Source: Candidatus Kapaibacterium sp.
Lineage (GTDB): Bacteria; Bacteroidota; Ignavibacteria; Kapaibacteriales; UBA2268
Assembly (NCBI GenBank): GCA_028691175.1
Contig: JAQUZU010000030.1
Location: 1 to 19,266, forward strand
DNA length: 19,266 nt
Direction: 5' to 3'
This document shows positions 1 to 7,393 of the stretch, one piece after another. Each line of letters begins with the position of its first letter. Positions within the stretch are counted from its first letter, which is position 1. The position numbers and the translations under genes were made by a program. The notes below the pieces were generated by a model. It did no database searches. It had not been told where the DNA came from and was given only the letters and a program-made list of their open reading frames with translations.

Positions 1-83
1 TGCTAACGCTATATTTTTATATACGAATATACGAAAATTCTTTATACAAAACAATTAAAAAACGCAGATTATTTTTTATTTTA

Positions 84-174
84 TTGAGTTTCCGGATGTT
101 ATATCTCTTTAGTAATAGGCAACAAAAATTATGAAAAGAACCCCGAAAGTTTTGTCCGACTTCCGGGGTTCGCT
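84..174. repeat. 91-bp direct repeat, copy A
   Basis: This stretch matches bases 1082-1172 at 88 of 91 positions without gaps, in the same orientation. It begins TTGAGTTTCCGGATG and ends in CCGGGGTTCGCT. The two copies lie 998 bp apart and bracket the small lipoprotein gene. AT-rich DNA just before each copy is also loosely similar. Copy A contains a perfect 8-bp stem (GAACCCCG / CGGGGTTC). The repeat may be a family of dispersed intergenic elements, or the footprint of a duplication or insertion that brought in the lipoprotein gene. Confidence 0.9.
134..171 (-). terminator. terminator-like hairpin in repeat copy A
   Basis: Bases 138-145 (GAACCCCG) pair perfectly with 164-171 (CGGGGTTC). On the minus strand the stem is followed by CTTTTC and further T-rich sequence. 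It lies about 130 bases after the minus-strand lipoprotein stop, so it could end that transcript. In copy B one stem pair is lost (GAACCCCA), which weakens the structure there. Confidence 0.5.
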
Positions 175-232
175 CTTGTTCGTTGCATCTGTTATTTTAC
201 AATTTCCAACTTTCTTGCTGAGTTTGAGTTTT

Positions 233-289
233 TTGCATATTGCAATAAATTTCCGACAACTCACTGACTGCTAAATGTGTTATATGCAA
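233..289. repeat. imperfect inverted repeat just after the lipoprotein gene
   Basis: TTGCATAT (233-240) is complementary to ATATGCAA (282-289), with 41 bases between the arms. The right arm is part of GTTATATGCA (279-288), followed by a GGGCC block. Placed directly 3' of a small gene that lacks an obvious promoter, this recalls an integron attC site, but I see no clear inner pairing boxes. The rest of bases 1-304 is AT-rich and shows no gene. Confidence 0.3.
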
Positions 290-304
290 TGGTGTGGGCC
301 GGTT

Positions 305-805
305 CTAATTCACTCTAACTAAATGATCTTTCCATTCTTCGGGAATTTCATTAATGTCCATAATTTTCAATGATGAGTCTATTGAAGACATTGATTTACT
401 TAAAGTTTCATTAATAGAATCAGTATCAATTTCCCACATCGCACCTGTCGCGGGGTCAATTATTAACATCCCTAAAACTCCACCTAAAAGAAGGTTTCCA
501 AAATACCAACCGTCTAAACTGGAAGAGATATTCACAATTTTGTCGTCATAGCCTGGACTTGAAAGTTTAACTTGGTATTTTGCTTTAGAGAAAAATCCTG
601 TTCCTGCTTTCAACTTAACAACCGAAGGGGTACTACCTACGTAAACTTCTTGACCTTTTTTGTCGGTTATGCTTACTTTTGCGTTGCTTGGAGTACTATT
701 TATTGTAACTTGATAAGTGCTTTTACTGAAGATAGAAGCACAACTTGACAATAATAAAACTGATGCCATCATTATGACTACACTTGTAAAACGAATTCTG
801 TTCAT
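305..805 (-). CDS. small PEGA-domain-like lipoprotein
   Basis: The 166-residue product opens with a basic N-terminus, a hydrophobic stretch and a lipobox (LLLSSC), so it should be lipidated and membrane-anchored. The next ~70 residues (VTINSTPSNAKVSITDKKG, then a KVKLSSPGYD-like strand) have the pattern of PEGA domains, small beta-sandwich modules of surface or cell-wall-linked proteins. A short hydrophobic glycine-rich segment (FGNLLLGGVLGMLIIDPATG) follows, as in many Bacteroidota PEGA lipoproteins. A GTG nine bases further upstream would add three residues, but it is part of the likely ribosome binding site, so I start at the ATG. The gene stands alone between two 91-bp direct repeats. Its role is unknown; the family assignment is moderately sure. 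Confidence 0.75.
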   Translation of the reverse strand: MNRIRFTSVVIMMASVLLLSSCASIFSKSTYQVTINSTPSNAKVSITDKKGQEVYVGSTPSVVKLKAGTGFFSKAKYQVKLSSPGYDDKIVNISSSLDGWYFGNLLLGGVLGMLIIDPATGAMWEIDTDSINETLSKSMSSIDSSLKIMDINEIPEEWKDHLVRVN

Positions 806-811
806 TTTATT

Positions 812-819
812 CACCTCTT
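812..819 (-). promoter_or_regulatory. ribosome binding site deciding the lipoprotein start
   Basis: On the minus strand this reads AAGAGGTG, six bases before the ATG at 805. It complements the 16S anti-Shine-Dalgarno and includes the alternative GTG codon at 812-814, which argues against that GTG being the start. Confidence 0.65.
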
Positions 820-983
820 ATATTAAAAAAATCCCTACTCGTTTGGCTTTTCGGTGTCGCCCCGTTTTTTATGGTTTCTGGTCTCCATTTATTTATTCAT
901 TTAAAAACAGTCAAAGTATTTCGTTAGGGGTTCTCCTGTCAGTTCACTATTTCGTTCTCATAATCTGCCCATAACAATTCATT

Positions 984-1052
984 CATACAATATGCAAATA
1001 TACAACATGCAAACATACAATATGCAAACATACAATATGCAAACATACAACA
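984..1052. repeat. 15-bp tandem repeat, about 4.6 copies
   Basis: The unit CATACAATATGCAAA occurs at 984-998, 1014-1028 and 1029-1043. A two-mismatch copy lies at 999-1013 and a partial unit follows. There are no spacers, so it is not a CRISPR array. It lies between the lipoprotein leader and repeat copy B and may vary in copy number between strains. Confidence 0.9.
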
Positions 1053-1081
1053 TTTCTAATAAAAAACAAATTTTTATTTTT

Positions 1082-1172
1082 TTGAGTTTCCGGATGTTAT
1101 ATCTCTTTAGTAATAGGCAACAAAATTTATGAAAAGAACCCCAAAAGTTTTGTCCGGCTTCCGGGGTTCGCT
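1082..1172. repeat. 91-bp direct repeat, copy B
   Basis: This is the second copy of the element at 84-174 (88/91 identical, same orientation, no gaps). It is followed by a T-rich run (CTTTTTCTC), so on the plus strand it could act as a weak terminator even though no plus-strand gene precedes it. The three differences suggest the duplication is not brand new, or that both copies belong to an older dispersed family. Confidence 0.9.
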
Positions 1173-1184
1173 TTTTCTCTTATT

Positions 1185-1211
1185 CCCCTCCTTTGGAGGG
1201 GCTGGGGGAGG
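1185..1211. repeat. C/G-rich hairpin of a Bacteroidota intergenic-repeat type
   Basis: CCCCTCC (1185-1191) pairs perfectly with GGAGGGG (1195-1201) across a TTT loop, and a second possible partner, GGGGGAGG, follows at 1204-1211. From memory, very similar CCCCTCC-TTT-GGAGGGG strings recur between genes in many Bacteroidota genomes. No function is known to me. Confidence 0.6.
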
Positions 1212-1311
1212 TTTTTACTGCGGGTCAAGCCCGTGCGCATGGGTTTATCTTGAGAGTTGAAGTTTTGCAATTAATTTGAAACCAAAAAATAAATGGTTCG
1301 TACATTAAAAT

Positions 1312-1333
1312 AGGGAAATATTAATTTTTCCCT
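1312..1333. repeat. inverted repeat in the protease leader
   Basis: AGGGAAA (1312-1318) is the reverse complement of TTTCCCT (1327-1333), with an 8-base AT loop. It lies about 80 bases before the protease start codon and could be an operator or a hairpin in the mRNA leader. The sequence alone does not say which. Confidence 0.4.
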
Positions 1334-1403
1334 CGATTTAAGAAGTTTATAGAGATCTCACTGCTTCACTTCAAGTCGAAGAAATAATTAATGAACAAAA
1401 ACT

Positions 1404-1410
1404 CAGGAGT
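1404..1410 (+). promoter_or_regulatory. Shine-Dalgarno sequence of the tricorn-like protease
   Basis: CAGGAGT ends three bases before the ATG at 1414. Strong Shine-Dalgarno sequences are uncommon in this window, so this one fixes the start and suggests efficient translation. Confidence 0.6.
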
Positions 1411-1413
1411 ACC

Positions 1414-4400
1414 ATGAAAAAATTAAAACTTATTGTTGCCTCGGTTTTATTATCTGTACCTTTGTTGGCGCATGCACAAGAAGATAAAATGTGGCTTCGC
1501 TTTCCAACTATCTCGCCTGATGCAAAAACTATAGCGTTTTGCTATAAAGGCGATATTTATAAAGTATCTGCTCAGGGTGGCAAGGCAATACAATTGACAA
1601 CAAATTCGGCGTATGACTATGCGCCTGTCTGGTCTCCGGACGGAAGTCGTATTGCTTTCGCGTCAAATCGCTACGGAAATTTTGATATTTATACGATGCC
1701 GATTGACGGCGGAAGTCCTACAAGAGTAACTTTTTGGTCGGGCAACGAAAAGCCTCTTAGCTATAGTAACGACGGCAAGTCGATTCTATATTCTACGGTT
1801 ATTATGTCCGATAAGATTTTCTCGCTGTTTCCGGGCGGTGGTTTCCGGCATGTTTATTCTATTCCGACCGAAGGCGGACGTCCGCAGATATTTTCTGAAA
1901 TCGGCATGAACGATGTGTGCCTTAATAGTGATGGCTCGAAAATCCTGTATCACGATTATAAGGGATATGAGGATAATTGGCGCAAACACCATAAATCATC
2001 GGTAACCAGAGATGTTTGGATGTATGATGTTTCTTCAAAGCAATACAAACAAATTACTGACTTCGAGGGAGAAAACAGAAATCCGGTTTTTGTTCCCGGA
2101 GACGAAAACTCGATGTATTACCTAAACGAACAGAGTGGCTCATTCAATATATACAAGCGAAATATTAATACGAAAAGCGAGACTCAACTAACCGAGCACA
2201 AGGATCATCCGGTGCGCTTTTTATCGATTGCCGATAACGGAAAAATGTGCTATCTGTATGATGGCGGCTTATATACATTTACTGAAGGTAACAAGCCGAC
2301 AAAACTTAATGTGGAAATTGCTACCGACGATACAGAGCAGGAATACAAAATCGACTTCCAAAAAGGCGGAATTACCGAAATGGCAGTATCGCCGAACGGA
2401 AAAGAAATTGCATTCATCATCCGCGGCGACGTATATTCGACTTCGACAGATTATGAAACTACAGTCCGCATAACAAATACACCGGAGCAGGAAAGAGGTA
2501 TCGAGTTTAGTCCCGATGGACGTAAGCTGGTATATTCTTCCGAACGTAACGGATGCTGGAACGTTTATTTATCCGAAATTGTAAACAAAGAGGATAAACT
2601 ATTTATATATGCAAACGAGATTGCCGAAAAACCGGTTACGGAGGGAAATACGGTATGTTTCCAGGCATCTTTCTCGCCCGACGGAAAAGAAGTCGCATAT
2701 TTGGAAAACCGTACTACGCTGAAAGTTATTAACCTGCAGACAAAAGCAAAACGAACAATTTTAGGTGCAGAGTATAATTATTCATACGCTGATGGCGATC
2801 AGTTCTATGAATGGTCTCCGGACGGAAAATGGTTCTCGGTTAATTTCTTTGAAAAAGGTGGGTGGAACAAAAACGACTTGGGGCTTGTAAAAGCAGATGG
2901 AAGCGGCGAGATACACAATCTTACCCAAAGCGGATATTATGATGACGGTGGGACATTTGTATTAGACGGTAACGCCGTTATGTGGTATTCCGACAGAAAC
3001 GGTTTTCGCAGTCACGGTGGCGGGGGAGCAGAACAAGATATTTACATTATGTTCTTCAACCGGGAAACTTATGATAAATTCAAAATGTCCAAAGAGGAAC
3101 TTGCTCTTTTGAAAGAATCTGAAGCCGAAGCCGCAAAAGATAAAGCCAAGAAAGAAGATTCTGACAAGAAAGATAAAAAAGATAAAAAAGACAAGAAAGA
3201 CAAAGCCGACAGTACCGAAATTAAATTGCCGGAAGTTACATACGATTTTGCAAATGCTGAGGACAGAGTGATTCGTATGACGATTGCATCTGCACATCTT
3301 GGCAGCAGTTTCTTAAATAAAGAAGGCGATAAACTGTACTATTTTGCAGCATTCGAAAAGGGTTACGACCTCTGGGAGCGTGATTTTAAAGAGAATACTA
3401 CAAAATTAATTGCTAAACTCGGAACATCCGGCTCAGCATTGCAGTCAGACAAAGAAAAATCGAAATTATTCATGCTTTCCAATGGTCAAATCAGTCTGGT
3501 TGAAACCGCCAAAGGTAGCACAAAACCTGTAACGGTCAGTGCGGAGTTTAATTATCGTCCGGCTCAGGAACGCGAATATATATTCAATCATGCTTGGCAG
3601 CAAGTAAAAGACAAGTTCTATGATCAGAATATTCATGGTATTGATTGGCAGATGTATCGCGATGCTTATGCAGGCTTTTTGCCGACTGTCAATAACAACT
3701 TCGATTTTGCGGATTTATTGAGTGAAATGCTGGGAGAATTGAATGCCTCTCACACCGGAGCAAGTTTTTATGCACAATCAAACGGCGACAATACGGCCGT
3801 ATTCGGAATGTTCTTTGACTTGGATTATACAGGCGACGGCTTGAAAATAACAGAAGTATTGGAAAAGAATCCGATGGTTAAGGCTACATCAAAAATCAAA
3901 GAAGGCGTAATCATTGAAAAAATCGACGGGAACCCGATAAAGGCGGGAGAAGATTACTTCAGGTTCTTAAACAAAAAGACTAACAAATCGGTACTTCTTT
4001 CTTTATCAGACGGAAAAACACAGTGGGAAGAACGTGTTAAGCCGATTTCTTCATGGCAGGAAAATGAATTGCTATATCAACGCTGGGTAAAGCAGCGCGA
4101 AAAATTGGTTGATTCATTGTCAAACGGAAAAGTGGGATATGTGCATGTACGCGGTATGAACAGCGAAAGCTTCCGCGAAGTATATTCGAAAATTCTTGGT
4201 AAGCACCGCAATAAAGAAGCAATTGTAGTTGATACACGTTTCAATGGCGGTGGTTGGCTGCATGACGATCTCGCAACGTTGCTTAGCGGAGAACGATATG
4301 CAGATATGGTGCCGCGTGGGCAGTATGTTGGTTCCGAACCGCTTAACAAGTGGACGAAACCGTCGTGTGTTGTTGTGAGCGAAGGGAACTATTCCGATGC

Positions 4401-4680
4401 TTATGGATTTCCGTTTGCATATAAAGCGTTGAACGCCGGAAAATTGGTCGGAATGCCTGTTCCGGGCACGATGACTGCTGTTTGGTGGGAAAGACAAATG
4501 GATCCATCATTGGTTTTCGGTATTCCGCAGATCGGTACAAGAGATATGAGCGGTAAACTCCTTGAAAACAAACAACTTGAACCGGATGTATTGGTCAATA
4601 ACGATCCAAAAAGTTTGATAGAAGGACGCGATCCGCAAATTGAAGCAGCCGTGAAGCTGATGCTCGATACAATAAAATAA
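1414..4680 (+). CDS. secreted tricorn-like S41 protease
   Basis: A 1088-residue exported serine protease of the tricorn type (family S41), expected to trim peptides in the periplasm or outside. A signal peptide ends near HAQ-E (residue ~22). Residues ~25-560 contain repeated WSPDGS / FSPDGR / FSPDGK strands of PD40 (TolB-like) beta-propellers. A very charged linker of alternating Lys and Asp lies around residues 578-599, then further propeller strands, a C1-like helical region (~725-790), a PDZ-like domain (~800-880) and the C-terminal protease core. Active-site candidates match archaeal tricorn: S779-H780 (NASHTG), nucleophile S994 (NYSDAYGF) and E1051 (LLENKQLEPDV). The C-terminal GRDPQIEAAV is also tricorn-like. 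Length is close to tricorn (~1070). No T9SS sorting domain is seen. The gene stands alone, with its own Shine-Dalgarno and terminator. Confidence 0.92.
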   Translation: MKKLKLIVASVLLSVPLLAHAQEDKMWLRFPTISPDAKTIAFCYKGDIYKVSAQGGKAIQLTTNSAYDYAPVWSPDGSRIAFASNRYGNFDIYTMPIDGGSPTRVTFWSGNEKPLSYSNDGKSILYSTVIMSDKIFSLFPGGGFRHVYSIPTEGGRPQIFSEIGMNDVCLNSDGSKILYHDYKGYEDNWRKHHKSSVTRDVWMYDVSSKQYKQITDFEGENRNPVFVPGDENSMYYLNEQSGSFNIYKRNINTKSETQLTEHKDHPVRFLSIADNGKMCYLYDGGLYTFTEGNKPTKLNVEIATDDTEQEYKIDFQKGGITEMAVSPNGKEIAFIIRGDVYSTSTDYETTVRITNTPEQERGIEFSPDGRKLVYSSERNGCWNVYLSEIVNKEDKLFIYANEIAEKPVTEGNTVCFQASFSPDGKEVAYLENRTTLKVINLQTKAKRTILGAEYNYSYADGDQFYEWSPDGKWFSVNFFEKGGWNKNDLGLVKADGSGEIHNLTQSGYYDDGGTFVLDGNAVMWYSDRNGFRSHGGGGAEQDIYIMFFNRETYDKFKMSKEELALLKESEAEAAKDKAKKEDSDKKDKKDKKDKKDKADSTEIKLPEVTYDFANAEDRVIRMTIASAHLGSSFLNKEGDKLYYFAAFEKGYDLWERDFKENTTKLIAKLGTSGSALQSDKEKSKLFMLSNGQISLVETAKGSTKPVTVSAEFNYRPAQEREYIFNHAWQQVKDKFYDQNIHGIDWQMYRDAYAGFLPTVNNNFDFADLLSEMLGELNASHTGASFYAQSNGDNTAVFGMFFDLDYTGDGLKITEVLEKNPMVKATSKIKEGVIIEKIDGNPIKAGEDYFRFLNKKTNKSVLLSLSDGKTQWEERVKPISSWQENELLYQRWVKQREKLVDSLSNGKVGYVHVRGMNSESFREVYSKILGKHRNKEAIVVDTRFNGGGWLHDDLATLLSGERYADMVPRGQYVGSEPLNKWTKPSCVVVSEGNYSDAYGFPFAYKALNAGKLVGMPVPGTMTAVWWERQMDPSLVFGIPQIGTRDMSGKLLENKQLEPDVLVNNDPKSLIEGRDPQIEAAVKLMLDTIK

Positions 4681-4702
4681 TGGATGGATATGGATTTTTC
4701 AT

Positions 4703-4727
4703 AAGGGGGCTGCGCGCCCCCTTTTAT
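4703..4727. terminator. intrinsic terminator between convergent genes
   Basis: AAGGGGGC (4703-4710) pairs with GCCCCCTT (4716-4723) across a 5-base loop and is followed by TTATA. It lies 22 bases after the protease stop, and on the other strand it follows the restriction gene, so it may serve both. Confidence 0.85.
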
Positions 4728-4732
4728 ATAAT

Positions 4733-4765
4733 ATTCATTATTTTAAATCAGTTGAAATAATGAAT
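4733..4765. repeat. perfect 11-bp inverted repeat
   Basis: ATTCATTATTT (4733-4743) is the exact reverse complement of AAATAATGAAT (4755-4765), with an 11-base loop. It lies between the GC-rich terminator and the stop codon of the minus-strand restriction gene. It may be a second AT-rich terminator or RNA-stabilising hairpin for that operon, or a protein-binding palindrome. Confidence 0.7.
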
Positions 4766-4797
4766 GCTAAGTGTTTGATTTTTTCTTTATTCATGTT

Positions 4798-6375
4798 TTA
4801 TCCTAACCAATGTAACGCTTCATTTGTAATTTGCTCGTACCACAATTGTTCGTTTTCACATATTTCAGCAAGTTCATTTGAACGTTCAAAAAAATGTTTT
4901 ATGTGCTGAGGTTGTGGTGTATAACTTGCTTTGTACGAATCTTCTACCATTTTTTGAAATACATTTAATGACAAAGGAATAATGGTTGATCTACCACCAT
5001 AATAAGATATATTCATTTTGTGTAATGCGTAGAAATGTGCAATACAAGCTTCGTTGATTGAAGGTGCAATAAATAGACAATACGCAGGTTTGTCTGTCGC
5101 TTTCTTCAATTTGGCAAGGTGTCGCGTTACAGGTTCACCCTCCATTTCGTATTGACGTTGTCCTTTTGCCATTGTAACTTCAACAGACAAACCGAAATCA
5201 CCATAGTCGCAAATAATATCAGCCATATTACCCTGTGCAGTAGACATTGGGTTCCCAAAATCGTCAAATTTCAAATTTGCAGTAATGTTTCCACCATCAA
5301 GCATCGTCATCGCCCGCCAGGTATTCCATTCAAGCATTAACGGAGTGTCGTACAATGTGTTGTCAATTATTTGGGCAAAAGTATTTTGAATATCGTTGTA
5401 TGCTTTATAATCTTTAATTTCAAGCATTTGATCTGCTATAAGTTTTTCTTTTCGATTAGAAACCTCCGTATCAAGAATATCTTTCAGTTCAGTTAGAGAA
5501 GCAGTCTTTTTAATGTGAACACCTGCAAATTCTGATTGTAGTTTTTTTATCAAAAAATCTTTATTGTCTGTTAGTAATTGTGGTATTTGAGCATTTCCCA
5601 AATAGGCTGAATAACTTGTTTCATTATTTACAAAACAAGGTTCCCTGTCTGTGTTTTGCAGAAAATAATCTACTTCGGATAGTTTTTCAGGAACAATGGA
5701 AAGAGTTTTGCCAACGTGCGAAATGTTTACCATTCCTGTTGCTCGCAAATAACGGAAACAGGCATCGGCGTAATCTCGCATATTTCTGGCTTTCGTTTGC
5801 AAAAATTTATCCAATGAGCGGTTTCGGCTCTCGCGTGTTTTTGTTTCTCCTGCTGCTATTTCATCGTGATAAATCTCTTGCAACTCATTTCTTAAATACT
5901 CGCCGCTGAAAATTTTATAACTGCCCTCGTGTTGTGCTTTTGCAAATCTAAATTGTTCTATTTTAGATACTATCGTGTCAAATTGGCGATAATCGACCAA
6001 TTGCAAACCAAAAATCTTTAATTCATCGAACTTAAGCGAGCCGAAATGCCGAACAAGACGAAAAAGTTCCAAGTATGGTTTTACCCAAAACTCTGCGGCT
6101 TTGTCGTTTGGTTTGTGATAAGGAGAAGGAACTTGGAATTTAATAAGTTGTCGTAAAAATATTTCTTCCTTTCGGCGTGAACGCATTAGTTCTTCTCCTG
6201 CTGGTGTTAAACTAATTGTCGGCGATAGATTGACAAAGCCCAATGCTTTGGGTGACGGAATGAAAGAATCATTTATTGATTTGTTCCAATCATTGAAGTT
6301 CTCTGCAAATTCTCTGCGTTCAAAATATGGCACGAGGCATTGCCAAAAGTCATTGAACAAATCTAACTTTTCCAT
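4798..6375 (-). CDS. AlwI-family type II restriction endonuclease
   Basis: The 525-residue protein resembles type IIS enzymes of the AlwI / BspD6I / PleI group, which cut a few bases outside GGATC- or GAGTC-type sites. N-terminal signs include LTPAGEELMRS and FLRQLIKFQVPSP, usual in the DNA-recognition half. The catalytic half has D386 (MADII), E399 (SVEVT), E412 and H419 (EPVTRHL); as I recall the BspD6I active site (D456, E469, E482, H489), the spacings of 13, 13 and 20 residues match, and E349 could fill the fourth acidic position. CLFIAPSINEACIAHF is another family hallmark. The start overlaps the preceding gene's stop by one base (TAATG), so the two are translationally coupled. The reading frame is intact although the partner methylase is broken. 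Site specificity cannot be read from the sequence. Confidence 0.88.
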   Translation of the reverse strand: MEKLDLFNDFWQCLVPYFERREFAENFNDWNKSINDSFIPSPKALGFVNLSPTISLTPAGEELMRSRRKEEIFLRQLIKFQVPSPYHKPNDKAAEFWVKPYLELFRLVRHFGSLKFDELKIFGLQLVDYRQFDTIVSKIEQFRFAKAQHEGSYKIFSGEYLRNELQEIYHDEIAAGETKTRESRNRSLDKFLQTKARNMRDYADACFRYLRATGMVNISHVGKTLSIVPEKLSEVDYFLQNTDREPCFVNNETSYSAYLGNAQIPQLLTDNKDFLIKKLQSEFAGVHIKKTASLTELKDILDTEVSNRKEKLIADQMLEIKDYKAYNDIQNTFAQIIDNTLYDTPLMLEWNTWRAMTMLDGGNITANLKFDDFGNPMSTAQGNMADIICDYGDFGLSVEVTMAKGQRQYEMEGEPVTRHLAKLKKATDKPAYCLFIAPSINEACIAHFYALHKMNISYYGGRSTIIPLSLNVFQKMVEDSYKASYTPQPQHIKHFFERSNELAEICENEQLWYEQITNEALHWLG

Positions 6376-7100
6376 TATCCAAAGATTTTACTTTCAATTT
6401 TATTTGCTTTCGCTGTATTTTCGTAAAGTTCAATAATTTCATCGTAGTTGATGAATTTGAACTTGTCCATACTATTATGATATGGCTCTAAATAGATAGT
6501 TTGATTAAATTTATTCCTATGCTGTTCCGGTGCTACAATAAAAAAATCAGTTCTAAAATTTTGTAATTGCAGACTTCTATTAAACGCTCCATTTAATGTT
6601 CCAATGCTATCAACCACTTCAAAAACCTTTTGAGGAAAGTAAAGTCCTTTCGCATTAAACCAAACAACGTCAATTCTTTTCGCTTCTTGTATGATTTCGG
6701 GATATGAAAAAACAGGTATTTCCTTTATTGTCGCAATATTTTGTAAATGGATGTTGTCGCGGTAAAGTGCGGACGGGTCTGCTGTGTATGTATGAAAGTT
6801 TTTAAAATTGCCTAATTCGATACAAATTCCTTCGATATACGAGTGCATTCGTATAGTGTCTTCTTTGTGAGGCTTCTGTTCTTCTTTGTAATCTTGTAAA
6901 GCGTATATGCTCAATCCAATTTTCTTGAATCGTTTATTGTTTCTAATTTCACGATACAATACACCTCTAATTCCTGCTTCCCATTCATTTGAATCTTTCG
7001 CCGTAGGATAGTATTTGTCAATATTCTGATATATAACGTCCAAACTCGCCGAACCATTATTATCTTCCATTACTTTTTGTATGGCTTCAACTTTTGTCAT
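6375..7100 (-). CDS. HARE-HTH plus PD-(D/E)XK-like nuclease protein of the restriction locus
   Basis: A 241-residue protein in two parts. Residues 1-72 (VEAIQKVMEDNNGSASLDVIY ... YREIRNN ... IGLSIYALQDY) look like a HARE-HTH winged-helix domain, which recurs at the N-terminus of restriction-type proteins. Residues ~85-225 carry D144 (IDVVWFN) and E161 (VFEVVDS), then a helix ending in FFIVAPEQHRNKF, the order found in PD-(D/E)XK nucleases, though the usual lysine is not evident. The gene is locked between neighbours: ATGA overlap with the methylase remnant before it and TAATG overlap with the AlwI-like gene after it. It could be the small subunit of a two-protein nuclease, as in heterodimeric BspD6I, or a DNA-targeting partner; that is inference. 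Confidence 0.7.
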   Translation of the reverse strand: MTKVEAIQKVMEDNNGSASLDVIYQNIDKYYPTAKDSNEWEAGIRGVLYREIRNNKRFKKIGLSIYALQDYKEEQKPHKEDTIRMHSYIEGICIELGNFKNFHTYTADPSALYRDNIHLQNIATIKEIPVFSYPEIIQEAKRIDVVWFNAKGLYFPQKVFEVVDSIGTLNGAFNRSLQLQNFRTDFFIVAPEQHRNKFNQTIYLEPYHNSMDKFKFINYDEIIELYENTAKANKIESKIFG

Positions 7101-7393
7101 AAAGCATATTGTTGTTTTAAATTATCGAATTGTCGGCGATTATCTTCATAGATTTTTTCTATTTCGTCAAGTTCTTTGCGTAAGGTCGGATAATTTGATT
7201 TAACACCATTATAAAACGCTATTAACTTAGTGTTTATATCATTGATTATCGCTTTTTTCGGTTCTAAATGGAAATATAAAGCCCCACCACCAAAGAATGG
7301 CTCTATGTACCGGCCATCGTATTGCGGGATATGTTCCATTATGTGCGGAATCTCTTTTGATTTGCCGCCTCTGTATTTAATTAGTGGCTTCAT
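7097..7393 (-). pseudogene. truncated Dam-family N6-adenine methyltransferase
   Basis: The 98 residues match only the N-terminus of D12-class (Dam-like) adenine methylases. Motif X is IKYRGGKSKEIP (residues 4-15) and the SAM-binding motif I is IEPFFGGGALYFHL (~30-43), followed by the usual INDIN segment. Full-length members have about 260-330 residues, with the catalytic DPPY motif in the second half; no DPPY and no target-recognition region remain, so this product cannot methylate DNA. The stop codon still overlaps the next start as ATGA, so an internal deletion that joined the beginning to the original end of the gene is plausible. Its start lies inside the end of the XRE controller gene in another frame. 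An assembly error is possible. Confidence 0.8.

Larger units (their letters stand above)
806..1413. other. gene-free stretch rich in repeats
   Basis: I see no credible coding region in these ~600 bases; short open frames here have no recognisable protein features. The stretch holds the leader of the minus-strand lipoprotein gene, a 15-bp tandem repeat (984-1052), direct-repeat copy B (1082-1172), a GC-rich hairpin (1185-1201), a small CGGG/CCCG inverted repeat near 1220-1232, an AT-rich inverted repeat (1312-1333) and the leader of the plus-strand protease gene. I found no convincing promoter with both -33 and -7 elements for either flanking gene. Confidence 0.7.

Noticed and set aside
812..814. 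GTG as start of the lipoprotein gene
   Set aside because: The codon is part of an AAGAGGTG ribosome binding site placed correctly for the ATG at 805.
984..1052. Possible CRISPR array
   Set aside because: The 15-bp units are directly adjacent, with no spacers and no cas genes nearby.
1185..1211. Terminator of an upstream plus-strand gene
   Set aside because: No plus-strand gene lies upstream and no T run follows the stem directly; it is better seen as a dispersed intergenic repeat.
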